Assembly (NCBI GenBank): GCA_019116915.1
Contig: DXAS01000034.1
Span: 1 to 17,095 of the forward strand
Direction of reading: 5' to 3'
From: Flavonifractor avicola
Lineage (GTDB): Bacteria; Bacillota; Clostridia; Oscillospirales; Oscillospiraceae
DNA: 17,095 bases
Part shown: piece by piece, positions 1 through 6,489 of the stretch
Layout of the letters: every line of letters starts with the position of its first letter
Position numbering within the stretch: the first letter of the stretch is position 1
Notes under the pieces: generated by a model
Told to the model about the DNA's origin: nothing
Databases searched by the model: none
What the model saw: only the letters and a program-made list of their open reading frames with translations
Translations under genes and position numbers: made by a program

Positions 1-437
1 CCATCCTGGACCTGGGCCTGACTCTGGAGTACCTGGAGACCCACGGCGTACCCGTCATCGGCTACGGCACCAAGGAGCTGCCCGCATTCTACACCCGCAA
101 GAGCGGCTTCGAGGTGGACTACCGCATGGACACCCCCGCGGAGATCGCCGCCGCTTTCCACGCTTCCCAGGAGCTGGGCCTGAAGGGCGGTATGCTGGTG
201 ACCAACCCCATCCCCGAGGAGTTTGCCATGGACCACGACGTCATCAACAAGGCCATCGACGAGGCCATTGAGCAGGCCAAGGAGCAGGGCATCCACGGTA
301 AGGCCACCACCCCCTTCCTGCTGGCCAAGGTGAAGGAACTCACCGGCGGCGACAGCCTGGATTCCAACATCCAGCTGGTATTCAACAACGCCCGTCTGGC
401 TGCCCGCACCGCCGCCGAGCTGTGCGCCATGGGCTGA
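1..437 (+). CDS. psuG: Pseudouridine-5'-phosphate glycosidase, C-terminal part
   Basis: This reading frame is open from the first base and its 5' part lies outside the window; about 144 C-terminal residues are visible. PsuG reversibly splits pseudouridine 5'-phosphate into uracil and ribose 5-phosphate in the cytoplasm and works with the kinase PsuK in pseudouridine breakdown. The family is recognisable from a stretch reading LETHGVPVIGYGT, then the aromatic/Ser-Gly segment FYTRKSGF, the NPIPEEFAMD motif, and the C-terminal TPFLLAKVKELTGG and SLDSNIQLVFNNARLAA segments, in the order seen in PsuG. The family is usually about 300 residues, so roughly half is present. A GTG at 114 is only an internal valine. 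A strong terminator follows directly, so this is the last gene of its transcription unit. The identification is from family knowledge and is quite secure. Confidence 0.93.
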   Translation, partial: ILDLGLTLEYLETHGVPVIGYGTKELPAFYTRKSGFEVDYRMDTPAEIAAAFHASQELGLKGGMLVTNPIPEEFAMDHDVINKAIDEAIEQAKEQGIHGKATTPFLLAKVKELTGGDSLDSNIQLVFNNARLAARTAAELCAMG

Positions 438-457
438 GTTTTCCCTTTCTTTCACGC

Positions 458-488
458 AAAAGAACGCCGCATATGCGGCGTTCTTTTT
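458..488 (+). terminator. Intrinsic terminator of psuG
   Basis: A 13-bp stem (458-470 with 475-487, arms AAAAGAACGCCGC / GCGGCGTTCTTTT) closes a four-base ATAT loop and runs into a T-rich tail. It lies 20 bases after the psuG stop codon. Confidence 0.9.
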
Positions 489-547
489 TGCTTCAAGAAA
501 AGGAATTGTAACAATATTTCTTTTTGTTTACATTCACCTGCCATGCG

Positions 548-576
548 TTGAATCCGCCTCTGCCTGGACGTATAAT
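548..576 (+). promoter_or_regulatory. SigA-type promoter for the SLH protein gene
   Basis: A TTGAAT -35 element (548-553) and a perfect TATAAT -10 element (571-576) are separated by exactly 17 bases. The expected start point is near 583, leaving an mRNA leader of about 77 bases before the start codon at 660. The leader shows no obvious riboswitch-sized structure. Confidence 0.75.
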
Positions 577-659
577 AAACAAAACGACAATACTTGGACC
601 AGATTACCGGCCTTGTGCCGGAGGAACGTGCCCCATGTGGGAGAAAAGAGGCGATCTTA

Positions 660-2744
660 ATGGCACGGAAATCCATATTGTTTCGCCGGCTGGGTGCGGC
701 GCTGCTGGCGCTGCTGCTTCTGCCGGCTACGGCCGCCTGGGCTGCGGAACCTGCACCTGCTGAGGCGGCGCCTGCCCTGGGGATCTACACCACAGGAGAT
801 ATGGCGGGCCGGGTAGGAGAGACCGATCCCATGACCGGACAAACGGAAGAAAACAGCTATTTGAAGGTAGCTTCCGCCATGGCGGAGGAGCGTCAGACCG
901 TGAAGAGCGCGCTGCTGCTGGACAGCGGGGATGCGGTGGCCAATACCCTGGTCAGCGGCAGTGCCGCTGACACCGCTTTGGCTCTGCGTACCATCGGTTA
1001 TGATGGACTGATCCCCAGCGTGGAGGAGTTCCGGCTGGGGCAGGGCCACCGGGCCGCCTTTTTCCGGGATTTGACCCAAGAAAACGGCCAGGGTACGCCG
1101 GTGAAACTGATCTCCGCCGACTGGATGGACGGGGAGAGCGGACAGAACGCTGCCCAGCCCTACCACATCTATACCCGCCAGCTGGAGGGCAAGGAGATCC
1201 GGATCGCAGTGGTGGGCCTGGGCACTTTGGAGGTGCCCCAGTCTCTGCCCTCTTATTATTATAGTGACAGCCAGTTCGGCCATACGGACAACACCGGCAT
1301 GAGCTATGCCTGGGAGTGGAACCACTGGATCTGGCCCCAGCTGGAGCAGCAGAATTGCGACCTGGTAGTGGTATGCTGCCACGCAGACCAGGAGACGCTG
1401 GAGGAGTTTGCCGCCCAAACCGCAGGGATTGACCTGCTGGTAAGCGGCCACGGCCAGGCGGATATGGGCACTTTGGAGAATCGGGATGGCCAGATGGTGT
1501 CCTGGGTCAGCAGCGGCGGAACCACCCTGACCCGTACCGAGGTGATCCTCTCTGACAACGGTACTCCTGTGATCGGCGAGAGCCAGCTGCTGAGACTGAG
1601 CGACTATGAAAATGATCCGGCGCTGGCCCAAGCCACGGCCGGCGGCCAGCAGGCCCAGCAGGCCCGCGCCGAGCAGCGCACAGGAACCCTGTCCGGCAAC
1701 TGGACGGAGACCGCTGCCAGTGCTACCCGGCAGACCCAGGCGGCTGATCTGGTTGCCCGGGCTATGCTGTGGACCTCAGGGGCGGATGCGGCCCTGATTA
1801 CCAACGGAAGCCTTGGATATCTGCCGGAGCGGAGCAGCAGCGGCAGTGGAGCCCGTGCCCTGAGCCTGAGGGACTGTGCTACCCTGGCCAGCGGAGACAG
1901 CCCGGTGGTGATGGTGGAACTGACCGGCGCCCAGCTGGAGGTATGGCTGGAGGTCTGTGCCGGGCGGTACCAGGTGGATGAGAGCGGTCGGGTGACCGGT
2001 GGGCAGGACGCCGATTTCCTGTATGGCATGGACTATGAGCTTTATGTAGGCGGCCAGCCTGGCCAGCGGGTGGTCAATCTGACCTGGCAGGGCCAGCCGG
2101 TGGAGGAGGATCGCACCTATCGTGTGATTTTGGAGGAGTCTCATCTGTATGACGACGAGTTCCCCTCCTGCACCATTTTGTGGTCCGCCGCAGCCGATAT
2201 GCAGTATGCTGCCACCGGCGGAACAATGGCCTCCCTTCTGACCGCGTTTACTTCCCGTTCCGGGGCTGTTGTACCGCAGCGGAAGAGCACCTGGGCGGTA
2301 TACGCCGGTGCTGTGGACAGTCCCATGACCCGGTTGGGTTTTGTGGAGATGCTCTATGAGGTGGCAGGCCAGCCCAAGCCCGGGGCCAATGTGGCCTTTG
2401 CGGATGTGACGGGAAGCGACGCGGTGGTTTGGGCCGCGGAAAAGCGCATCGTCAGCGGAGACGGCAAGGGTATGTTCCTGCCCCAGATGGAAGTGACACG
2501 GGAGCAGGCGGCAGCCATGCTCTATAACTACGCCAGAGCGGAAGGCCTGGACCTGACCGCCGATGGTTCGGCTGTCAACGCCCTGTCCGACCGGGCTTCT
2601 GTCTCCGGCTGGGCGGTGACGGCGGTGGATTTCTGCCTCCGCAACGGTCTGCTGGAGCCGGTGAACGGCCAGTTCCAACCCTCTGCCACCATGACCCGGG
2701 CGGAGGTCCAGCGCACCATGGAAGTTTTAAAAACATTGGATTGA
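660..2744 (+). CDS. Secreted SLH-anchored 5'-nucleotidase-like protein with degraded metallophosphatase motifs
   Basis: The start is ATG 660, because AAAGAGG (645-651) sits 8 bases upstream and a signal peptide follows (hydrophobic core about residues 11-27, likely cleavage after AWA, residue 28). An in-frame TTG at 594 would add 22 residues without such support. Residues about 40-280 resemble the calcineurin-like part of 5'-nucleotidase / 2',3'-cyclic-nucleotide phosphodiesterases, about 330-530 the 5'-nucleotidase C-terminal domain (ITNGSLG, VELTGAQLE, DFLYGMDYEL), and about 556-694 two to three SLH repeats (VAFADV, AAEKRIVSGDG, VTREQAAAML) that would bind cell-wall polymer. Metal ligands are poorly kept: the usual NDxHG reads GDMAG, GNHE reads SVEE, and GHxH reads GHGQ, while the GD of LLLDSGD and one lone His (VVCCHAD) remain. 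It may therefore be catalytically inactive or use altered chemistry. It is monocistronic, with its own promoter and terminator. Confidence 0.85.
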   Translation: MARKSILFRRLGAALLALLLLPATAAWAAEPAPAEAAPALGIYTTGDMAGRVGETDPMTGQTEENSYLKVASAMAEERQTVKSALLLDSGDAVANTLVSGSAADTALALRTIGYDGLIPSVEEFRLGQGHRAAFFRDLTQENGQGTPVKLISADWMDGESGQNAAQPYHIYTRQLEGKEIRIAVVGLGTLEVPQSLPSYYYSDSQFGHTDNTGMSYAWEWNHWIWPQLEQQNCDLVVVCCHADQETLEEFAAQTAGIDLLVSGHGQADMGTLENRDGQMVSWVSSGGTTLTRTEVILSDNGTPVIGESQLLRLSDYENDPALAQATAGGQQAQQARAEQRTGTLSGNWTETAASATRQTQAADLVARAMLWTSGADAALITNGSLGYLPERSSSGSGARALSLRDCATLASGDSPVVMVELTGAQLEVWLEVCAGRYQVDESGRVTGGQDADFLYGMDYELYVGGQPGQRVVNLTWQGQPVEEDRTYRVILEESHLYDDEFPSCTILWSAAADMQYAATGGTMASLLTAFTSRSGAVVPQRKSTWAVYAGAVDSPMTRLGFVEMLYEVAGQPKPGANVAFADVTGSDAVVWAAEKRIVSGDGKGMFLPQMEVTREQAAAMLYNYARAEGLDLTADGSAVNALSDRASVSGWAVTAVDFCLRNGLLEPVNGQFQPSATMTRAEVQRTMEVLKTLD

Positions 2745-2759
2745 ACCGGATTTCGGATG

Positions 2760-2790
2760 AAACGGACGCCCTGGGGGGCGTCCGTTTTTC
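2760..2790 (+). terminator. Intrinsic terminator of the SLH protein gene
   Basis: An 11-bp stem AAACGGACGCC / GGCGTCCGTTT (2760-2770 with 2777-2787) with a six-base loop is followed by more T residues, 15 bases after the stop codon. Confidence 0.9.
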
Positions 2791-2813
2791 TTTCATAAAA
2801 CGGTAAGAGGGCG

Positions 2814-2845
2814 TTTAGAAATTTTTAAGATGATGCTGGTACACT
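2814..2845 (+). promoter_or_regulatory. Possible response-regulator site and -10 element before the BceAB-type operon
   Basis: Two direct repeats, TTTAGAA (2814-2820) and TTTAAGA (2824-2830), are spaced 10 bp start to start, and a -10-like TACACT (2840-2845) follows 9 bases later. No good -35 hexamer is visible. The layout resembles promoters activated by OmpR-family regulators, where tandem half-sites one helical turn apart replace the -35 element, and that would suit a BceR-type inducible transporter. This is inference from pattern only. Confidence 0.4.
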
Positions 2846-2872
2846 ATCTTCAGAAGCAAAGGAGGCATACAG

Positions 2873-3637
2873 ATGGAGCAGATTCTGAAGGTAGAAGGAC
2901 TGTGCCGGGATTATGGCAGAGGAACGGTCACTCATGCGGTGGACCATGTGGATTTTTCGGTGGAAAAGGGGGAATTTGTAGGCATCATGGGCCCGTCAGG
3001 CAGCGGAAAGACCACCCTGCTCAACTGCATTTCCACCATTGATACCCCTACGGCGGGCCACATCTGGGTGGAGGGGAAAGACATTACCTCGCTGAAACAG
3101 AAGCAGCTCTCCCAATTCCGCCGGGAGCGGCTGGGCTTTGTGTTCCAGGACTGCAACCTGCTGGACACCCTCACCGCCTTTGAAAATATCGCCCTGGCCC
3201 TCACCATCCGCAAGACCCCGCCTCAGAAGGTGGAGCGGCTGGTGCAGGAGACCGCCCAGCTGCTGGAGATCACCGACTGCCTGAACAAATACCCCTATCA
3301 GATGTCGGGGGGCCAGCAGCAGCGCACCGCCGCCGCCCGGGCCATTGTTACCCGGCCGGCCCTGATCCTGGCCGACGAGCCTACCGGTGCTCTGGACTCC
3401 AAGTCCGCCCGGCTGCTGCTGGAGCGGTTCGAGGTGATGAACGAACTGTGTGAGGCTACCATCCTGATGGTCACCCACGACGCCTTTACCGCCAGCTACT
3501 GTCATCGCATCCTCTTTCTGCGGGACGGGGCGGTGTTTGCCCAGCTGGAGCGGGGGGATCTGGACCGCAGAGACTTTTTCCGGCGAATCATCGGTGTGGT
3601 GACTGAGCTGGGAGGTGACCAGAACGATGTTCTCTAA
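2873..3637 (+). CDS. ABC transporter ATP-binding protein, BceA type
   Basis: This 254-residue ATPase energises the membrane permease encoded next. The BceAB family removes or frees cell-wall-active peptide antibiotics such as bacitracin from their lipid targets and usually also senses them. The motifs are complete: Walker A GPSGSGKTTLL (about residues 41-51), Q-loop VFQDCNLLDTL, signature MSGGQQQRTAAARA, Walker B LILADEPTGALDS and switch histidine VTHD. The start ATG is set by AAAGGAGG (2858-2865) 7 bases upstream. Its 3' end overlaps the permease gene by 11 bases, which implies translational coupling. Most BceAB pairs adjoin a BceRS two-component system, but none is present in the flanking genes here. 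A MacB/LolD-like ATPase is a less likely alternative, because the permease has the BceB layout. Confidence 0.9.
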   Translation: MEQILKVEGLCRDYGRGTVTHAVDHVDFSVEKGEFVGIMGPSGSGKTTLLNCISTIDTPTAGHIWVEGKDITSLKQKQLSQFRRERLGFVFQDCNLLDTLTAFENIALALTIRKTPPQKVERLVQETAQLLEITDCLNKYPYQMSGGQQQRTAAARAIVTRPALILADEPTGALDSKSARLLLERFEVMNELCEATILMVTHDAFTASYCHRILFLRDGAVFAQLERGDLDRRDFFRRIIGVVTELGGDQNDVL

Positions 3638-5396
3638 GCTGGCTGTCAAGAATGTAGGGCGCAGCTTCCGGGACTACGGGGTGTACTTCCTGACCGTGGC
3701 CTTCGGCGTGTGCCTGTTTTATGTGTTCAACGCTCTGGAGACCCAGAGTGTGATTCGCTACCTGGCCCAGCACCCCCGGGCCAACATTGTGGGAGCTATT
3801 CAGCAGCTCATCGGCATCCTGTCGGTTTTTGTGTGGGTGGTACTGGCCTTCCTCATCCTGTACGCCTCCGGTTTTCTGGTCCGCCGCCGGTCCCGGGAGC
3901 TGGGCACCTACCTGATGCTTGGCATGGAGCGCTGGCAGGTGGCCCGGCTGCTGCTGGCAGAGACCGCCGTCATTGCTCTGACGGCGCTGGCGGTGGGGCT
4001 GGCGCTGGGTGTGGTGCTCTCCCAGGCCCTGTCCCTCTTTACCGCGGGGCTGTTTGCGGTGCCCATGACCTACTTTGCCTTTTCCCTCTCTCTCCCTGCT
4101 ATCGGCAAGACGGTGCTGGCCTTTGCGGCTATCTTCCTGCTGGTGATGTTCTACCACGCATTTACCATCTCCCGGCGAAAGCTGATTGACCTGCTGCGGG
4201 CCCGGCGGGTCAATCAGGAGCTGAAGGTGCGCAGCCTGGGCGTCTCGGTGGTGCTCTTTCTCGTGGGCTGCGTTTTGCTGGCCGTGGCCTACACCATGCT
4301 GCTGACCCGGGGCTTGCTGCGGGTGGATGAACTGTTCTGGGTAATGATCGGACTGGGCAGCCTGGGTACCCTGCTGTTCTTCCGGGCTCTGTCCGGTTTT
4401 CTGCTGCGTCTGTGCCAGACCAGTAAGAAGCTCTATTATAAAAATCTGAATATGTTTATCCTGCGGCAGTTCAACGCCAATATCAATACCACCTACCGGT
4501 CTATGACGGTGATCTGCCTCATGCTGCTGCTGGCCATCGGCATCACCGCCACCTCTGTAGGACTGAACAACACCGTCTCTCAGATGGCGGACCAGACCGT
4601 GCCCCAGGATGTGGAATTGTCTGTCTGGCCGGAGGAGGATGGGGGGACCATGGATCTGCCCGCACTGCTGACGGCGGAGGGCTTTGACCCGGAGCAGCAG
4701 TGCAGCCGCTGGATCACCTTCCCTATGTATCAGGACGAGAACGGGCGCTCCTATCTGCTCCAGACGGACTATGATGCCTATGCGGCTGCCTGGGGGAAGG
4801 AAAAGGCCGACGCTTTTGTGGAGGACTGGCGTATCCAGATGGTGTCCCAGGAAACAGAGGAGCTGTCTGTGTCCCGCTGGTACTTCCTGGCCGACTATGC
4901 CGGGGACAGACAGGAGGGGGAGGACGCTTTCCTGGCGGCGGTGAGCGGCCTGAAGGATACCGGTGGCTATTCCTATACCACCAAGCTGTCCACCTGGATG
5001 GACCTGATGGGTACCAAAGTGCTGGTGCTCTTCATCGGACTCTACCTGGGCGTGGTGTTCCTGGTGGCCTCGGCGGCGGTGCTGGCCCTCCAGCAGCTCA
5101 GTCAGGCCGCCGACAGCGCCCAGCGCTACCGGGTCCTCTCCCAGCTGGGGGTTTCCCGGCGGATGCGGGGCCGGTCGGTGGATATCCAGGTGTTTCTGGC
5201 CTTCTTCCTGCCGCTGGCTCTGGCTCTGGTCCATGCCGTGGTGGGCATGACCGCCGCCAATGCCGTCATTGCCGAGGTGGGCAAGGTGGATGCCGCTGCC
5301 TCCAGCGCTGTCACCGCCCTGCTGCTGGTGGCGGTGTACGGCGGCTACTTCCTGGCCACCTGCTGGGGCAGCCGACGGCTGCTCAAGGGAGGATGA
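3627..5396 (+). CDS. ABC transporter permease, BceB / FtsX family
   Basis: This is an integral membrane protein of 589 residues. The start ATG 3627 is preferred over GTG 3615 because GGGAGGTGA lies 8-9 bases upstream of it and the resulting N-terminus (MFSKLAVKNVGRSFRDYGVY) matches the family's amphipathic leader before the first helix. About ten membrane segments can be picked out: one near residues 16-38, a pair at about 55-85, then a group to residue 250, a pair before and after the cytoplasmic YKNLNMFILRQFNANI segment, and three at the C-terminus. An outward domain of roughly 150 residues (about 318-465) lies between the seventh and eighth segments, where BceB proteins carry their larger substrate-sensing loop; here it is somewhat shorter than the usual 200 or so. 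It is co-transcribed with the ATPase. The exact substrate cannot be told. Confidence 0.87.
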   Translation: MFSKLAVKNVGRSFRDYGVYFLTVAFGVCLFYVFNALETQSVIRYLAQHPRANIVGAIQQLIGILSVFVWVVLAFLILYASGFLVRRRSRELGTYLMLGMERWQVARLLLAETAVIALTALAVGLALGVVLSQALSLFTAGLFAVPMTYFAFSLSLPAIGKTVLAFAAIFLLVMFYHAFTISRRKLIDLLRARRVNQELKVRSLGVSVVLFLVGCVLLAVAYTMLLTRGLLRVDELFWVMIGLGSLGTLLFFRALSGFLLRLCQTSKKLYYKNLNMFILRQFNANINTTYRSMTVICLMLLLAIGITATSVGLNNTVSQMADQTVPQDVELSVWPEEDGGTMDLPALLTAEGFDPEQQCSRWITFPMYQDENGRSYLLQTDYDAYAAAWGKEKADAFVEDWRIQMVSQETEELSVSRWYFLADYAGDRQEGEDAFLAAVSGLKDTGGYSYTTKLSTWMDLMGTKVLVLFIGLYLGVVFLVASAAVLALQQLSQAADSAQRYRVLSQLGVSRRMRGRSVDIQVFLAFFLPLALALVHAVVGMTAANAVIAEVGKVDAAASSAVTALLLVAVYGGYFLATCWGSRRLLKGG

Positions 5397-5411
5397 CCTG
5401 ATTCTGCAAAA

Positions 5412-5446
5412 GCAAGGGCCTGCCGCAGTCTGCGGCAGGCCCTTGC
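5412..5446 (-). terminator. Perfect 16-bp hairpin between convergent genes, probably bidirectional
   Basis: The arms 5412-5427 and 5431-5446 are perfectly complementary (GCAAGGGCCTGCCGCA) with a three-base loop. Read on the minus strand it is followed by TTTTGCAGAAT, so it best serves the minus-strand gene ending at 5451. On the plus strand the tail is G-rich, but the stem lies just after the permease stop and may end that transcript too. Confidence 0.75.
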
Positions 5447-5450
5447 GGGG

Positions 5451-5909
5451 CTATGGCTCGTCTGAATCGTCCCAATCCTCTGAATCCTCCGGCTCCTCGG
5501 CGGGATCGGCTTCCTCAGGGGGGTAAAAGACCTGGAGCATGGCCCGAAGCAGGACCCAGAGTGCGGAGCAGACCACCGTCTCCACAGCCAGCAGGCCCAC
5601 GAAGCGGGCGGTGCTGCCGTCCAGGAAAAAATACTCCACCGCCGAGAAGAGGACCAGAAAGGCCAGCTGGGAAAAGAAAATGAGAAACTGCACCAACAGA
5701 GGGGTCTTGTAGCGGGAGAGTTTGGGGCGCAGCCGCTGGCTCAACCGGTCCCGCAGAAACTTGAGAGGCGGAAAGAATGCCACCGGGAGGGTGGAGAGCA
5801 CAATGGCTCTGGCCGCCGGGTGGGACAGAAGCTGTGCCAGTTCGGCTTCCCCGCTGCTGGACGATTCCATGCCGGGCGGGTCCAGATAAGCCAGGAAGAT
5901 CGGATCCAT
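5451..5909 (-). CDS. Small membrane protein with acidic C-terminal tail, function unknown
   Basis: I do not recognise this 152-residue protein. It has a hydrophobic stretch near residues 34-50 (AIVLSTLPVAFFPP), two longer membrane helices at about 68-95 (VQFLIFFSQLAFLVLFSAVEYFF) and 101-128 (FVGLLAVETVVCSALWVLL), a basic loop between the first two (RDRLSQRLRPKLSRYK), and an acidic tail of about 23 residues rich in E, D and P. Under the positive-inside rule the basic loop should be cytoplasmic. The start is well fixed by AAAGGAGG (5918-5925 on the plus strand) 8 bases before ATG. It is a single-gene unit with its own promoter and a shared terminator, convergent with the BceAB-type operon and divergent from secG. 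It is a convincing gene because of these signals, but no role can be assigned. Confidence 0.8.
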   Translation of the reverse strand: MDPIFLAYLDPPGMESSSSGEAELAQLLSHPAARAIVLSTLPVAFFPPLKFLRDRLSQRLRPKLSRYKTPLLVQFLIFFSQLAFLVLFSAVEYFFLDGSTARFVGLLAVETVVCSALWVLLRAMLQVFYPPEEADPAEEPEDSEDWDDSDEP

Positions 5910-5947
5910 AAACTGCGCCTCCTTTCCGTGGTTCTGCCTCTGGCTCC

Positions 5948-5976
5948 ATGATAGGCCGGGGCGGGGATCAAGTCAA
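5948..5976 (-). promoter_or_regulatory. SigA-type promoter for the small membrane protein gene
   Basis: On the minus strand, TTGACT (5971-5976) and TATCAT (5948-5953) are separated by 17 bases. The transcript would start near 5941, about 30 bases before the start codon. Confidence 0.75.
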
Positions 5977-6025
5977 GATACCAGTGTGTATCTTTGGAAC
6001 TTCCCGTAAAAAATGCGAAAAGCCC

Positions 6026-6054
6026 TTGCAATCGGTCTGCATTTGTGCTATCAT
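6026..6054 (+). promoter_or_regulatory. SigA-type promoter for secG with extended -10
   Basis: TTGCAA (6026-6031) and TATCAT (6049-6054) are separated by 17 bases, and TGC directly before the -10 gives an extended -10 element. It is divergent from the promoter at 5948-5976, with about 50 bases between the two -35 boxes. Confidence 0.75.
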
Positions 6055-6055
6055 T

Positions 6056-6126
6056 TCTCTTACGTGTAAGAGATGGCGCGGGTGTGTTGCGCCCAAATAG
6101 AGTGTATATTGCCCCGTTGACGGGGC
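6056..6126 (+). other. secG leader with three short inverted repeats
   Basis: The roughly 80-base leader contains a 7-bp inverted repeat TCTCTTA / TAAGAGA (6056-6073) spanning the expected transcription start, a GGCGC / GCGCC pair (6075-6093), and a GCCCCG-TTGA-CGGGGC hairpin (6111-6126) that ends three bases before the ribosome binding site AAAGGA (6129-6134). The first could be a DNA operator and the last could affect translation. No known riboswitch class is recognised. Confidence 0.4.
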
Positions 6127-6143
6127 CGAAAGGACGATGTAGC

Positions 6144-6380
6144 GTGGATTACACCAAGCTGATTCTGAGCATTATCGATGTGGCGGCCTGCCTGTTCCTC
6201 ATCGCCGTGGTGCTGCTCCAGTCCGGCAAGAGCGCCGGCCTGTCCGGTGCCATCGCCGGTGTTGCCGACACCTTTATGGCCAAGAATAAGGCCAAGAGCT
6301 GGGACGCCAAGCTGGCCAAGATGACCAAGTGGGTGGCCATTGGATTCATGATCCTCACCTTTGTCATCTGCCTGATCTGA
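6144..6380 (+). CDS. secG: Protein-export translocase subunit SecG
   Basis: SecG is the small accessory subunit of the SecYEG channel in the cytoplasmic membrane and helps SecA-driven export. The chosen GTG start at 6144 has AAAGGA 9 bases upstream and gives 78 residues, the normal size of the family; the frame stays open upstream to 5994, but that part covers the promoter and leader. The protein has two membrane helices (about residues 5-25 and 57-77) joined by a loop with the family hallmark VVLLQSGKSAGLSGAIAG and a basic segment MAKNKAKSWDAKLAKMTK. It is followed by rnr, the usual secG-rnr order of Firmicutes, although a terminator and a new promoter separate the two genes here. Confidence 0.93.
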   Translation: MDYTKLILSIIDVAACLFLIAVVLLQSGKSAGLSGAIAGVADTFMAKNKAKSWDAKLAKMTKWVAIGFMILTFVICLI

Positions 6381-6387
6381 GAATGCG

Positions 6388-6424
6388 AAAAAACGCCCTT
6401 CCGGTTTCGGAAGGGCGTTTTTTG
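6388..6424 (+). terminator. Intrinsic terminator of secG
   Basis: The arms 6388-6403 and 6408-6423 (AAAAAACGCCCTTCCG and its complement) form a 16-bp stem with loop GTTT and a run of T residues, starting 8 bases after the secG stop. Confidence 0.92.
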
Positions 6425-6452
6425 TTGCGCCTGGGGCAAAAAGGGGTATAAT
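6425..6452 (+). promoter_or_regulatory. SigA-type promoter for rnr
   Basis: A perfect TATAAT (6447-6452) is preceded by TTGCGC (6425-6430) at 16 bases. The -35 element starts directly after the T-run of the secG terminator. The expected start near 6459 leaves a leader of about 30 bases. Confidence 0.65.
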
Positions 6453-6489
6453 ACAAACCAGAAACACCAGAATCAGAAAGGAACGATCT

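Noticed and set aside
1776..2678. Minus-strand open frame opposite the SLH protein gene
   Set aside because: Antisense shadow with no ribosome binding site and no recognisable domain.
3588..5234. Long open frame on the minus strand (548 codons) opposite the permease gene
   Set aside because: Its product is a His/Gln/Gly-rich string typical of the antisense of GC-rich coding DNA, and the permease on the other strand has clear family features and a ribosome binding site.
5994..6143. Longer SecG starting at 5994
   Set aside because: The extra 50 residues would be translated from the promoter and leader, and SecG proteins are normally about 75-80 residues.
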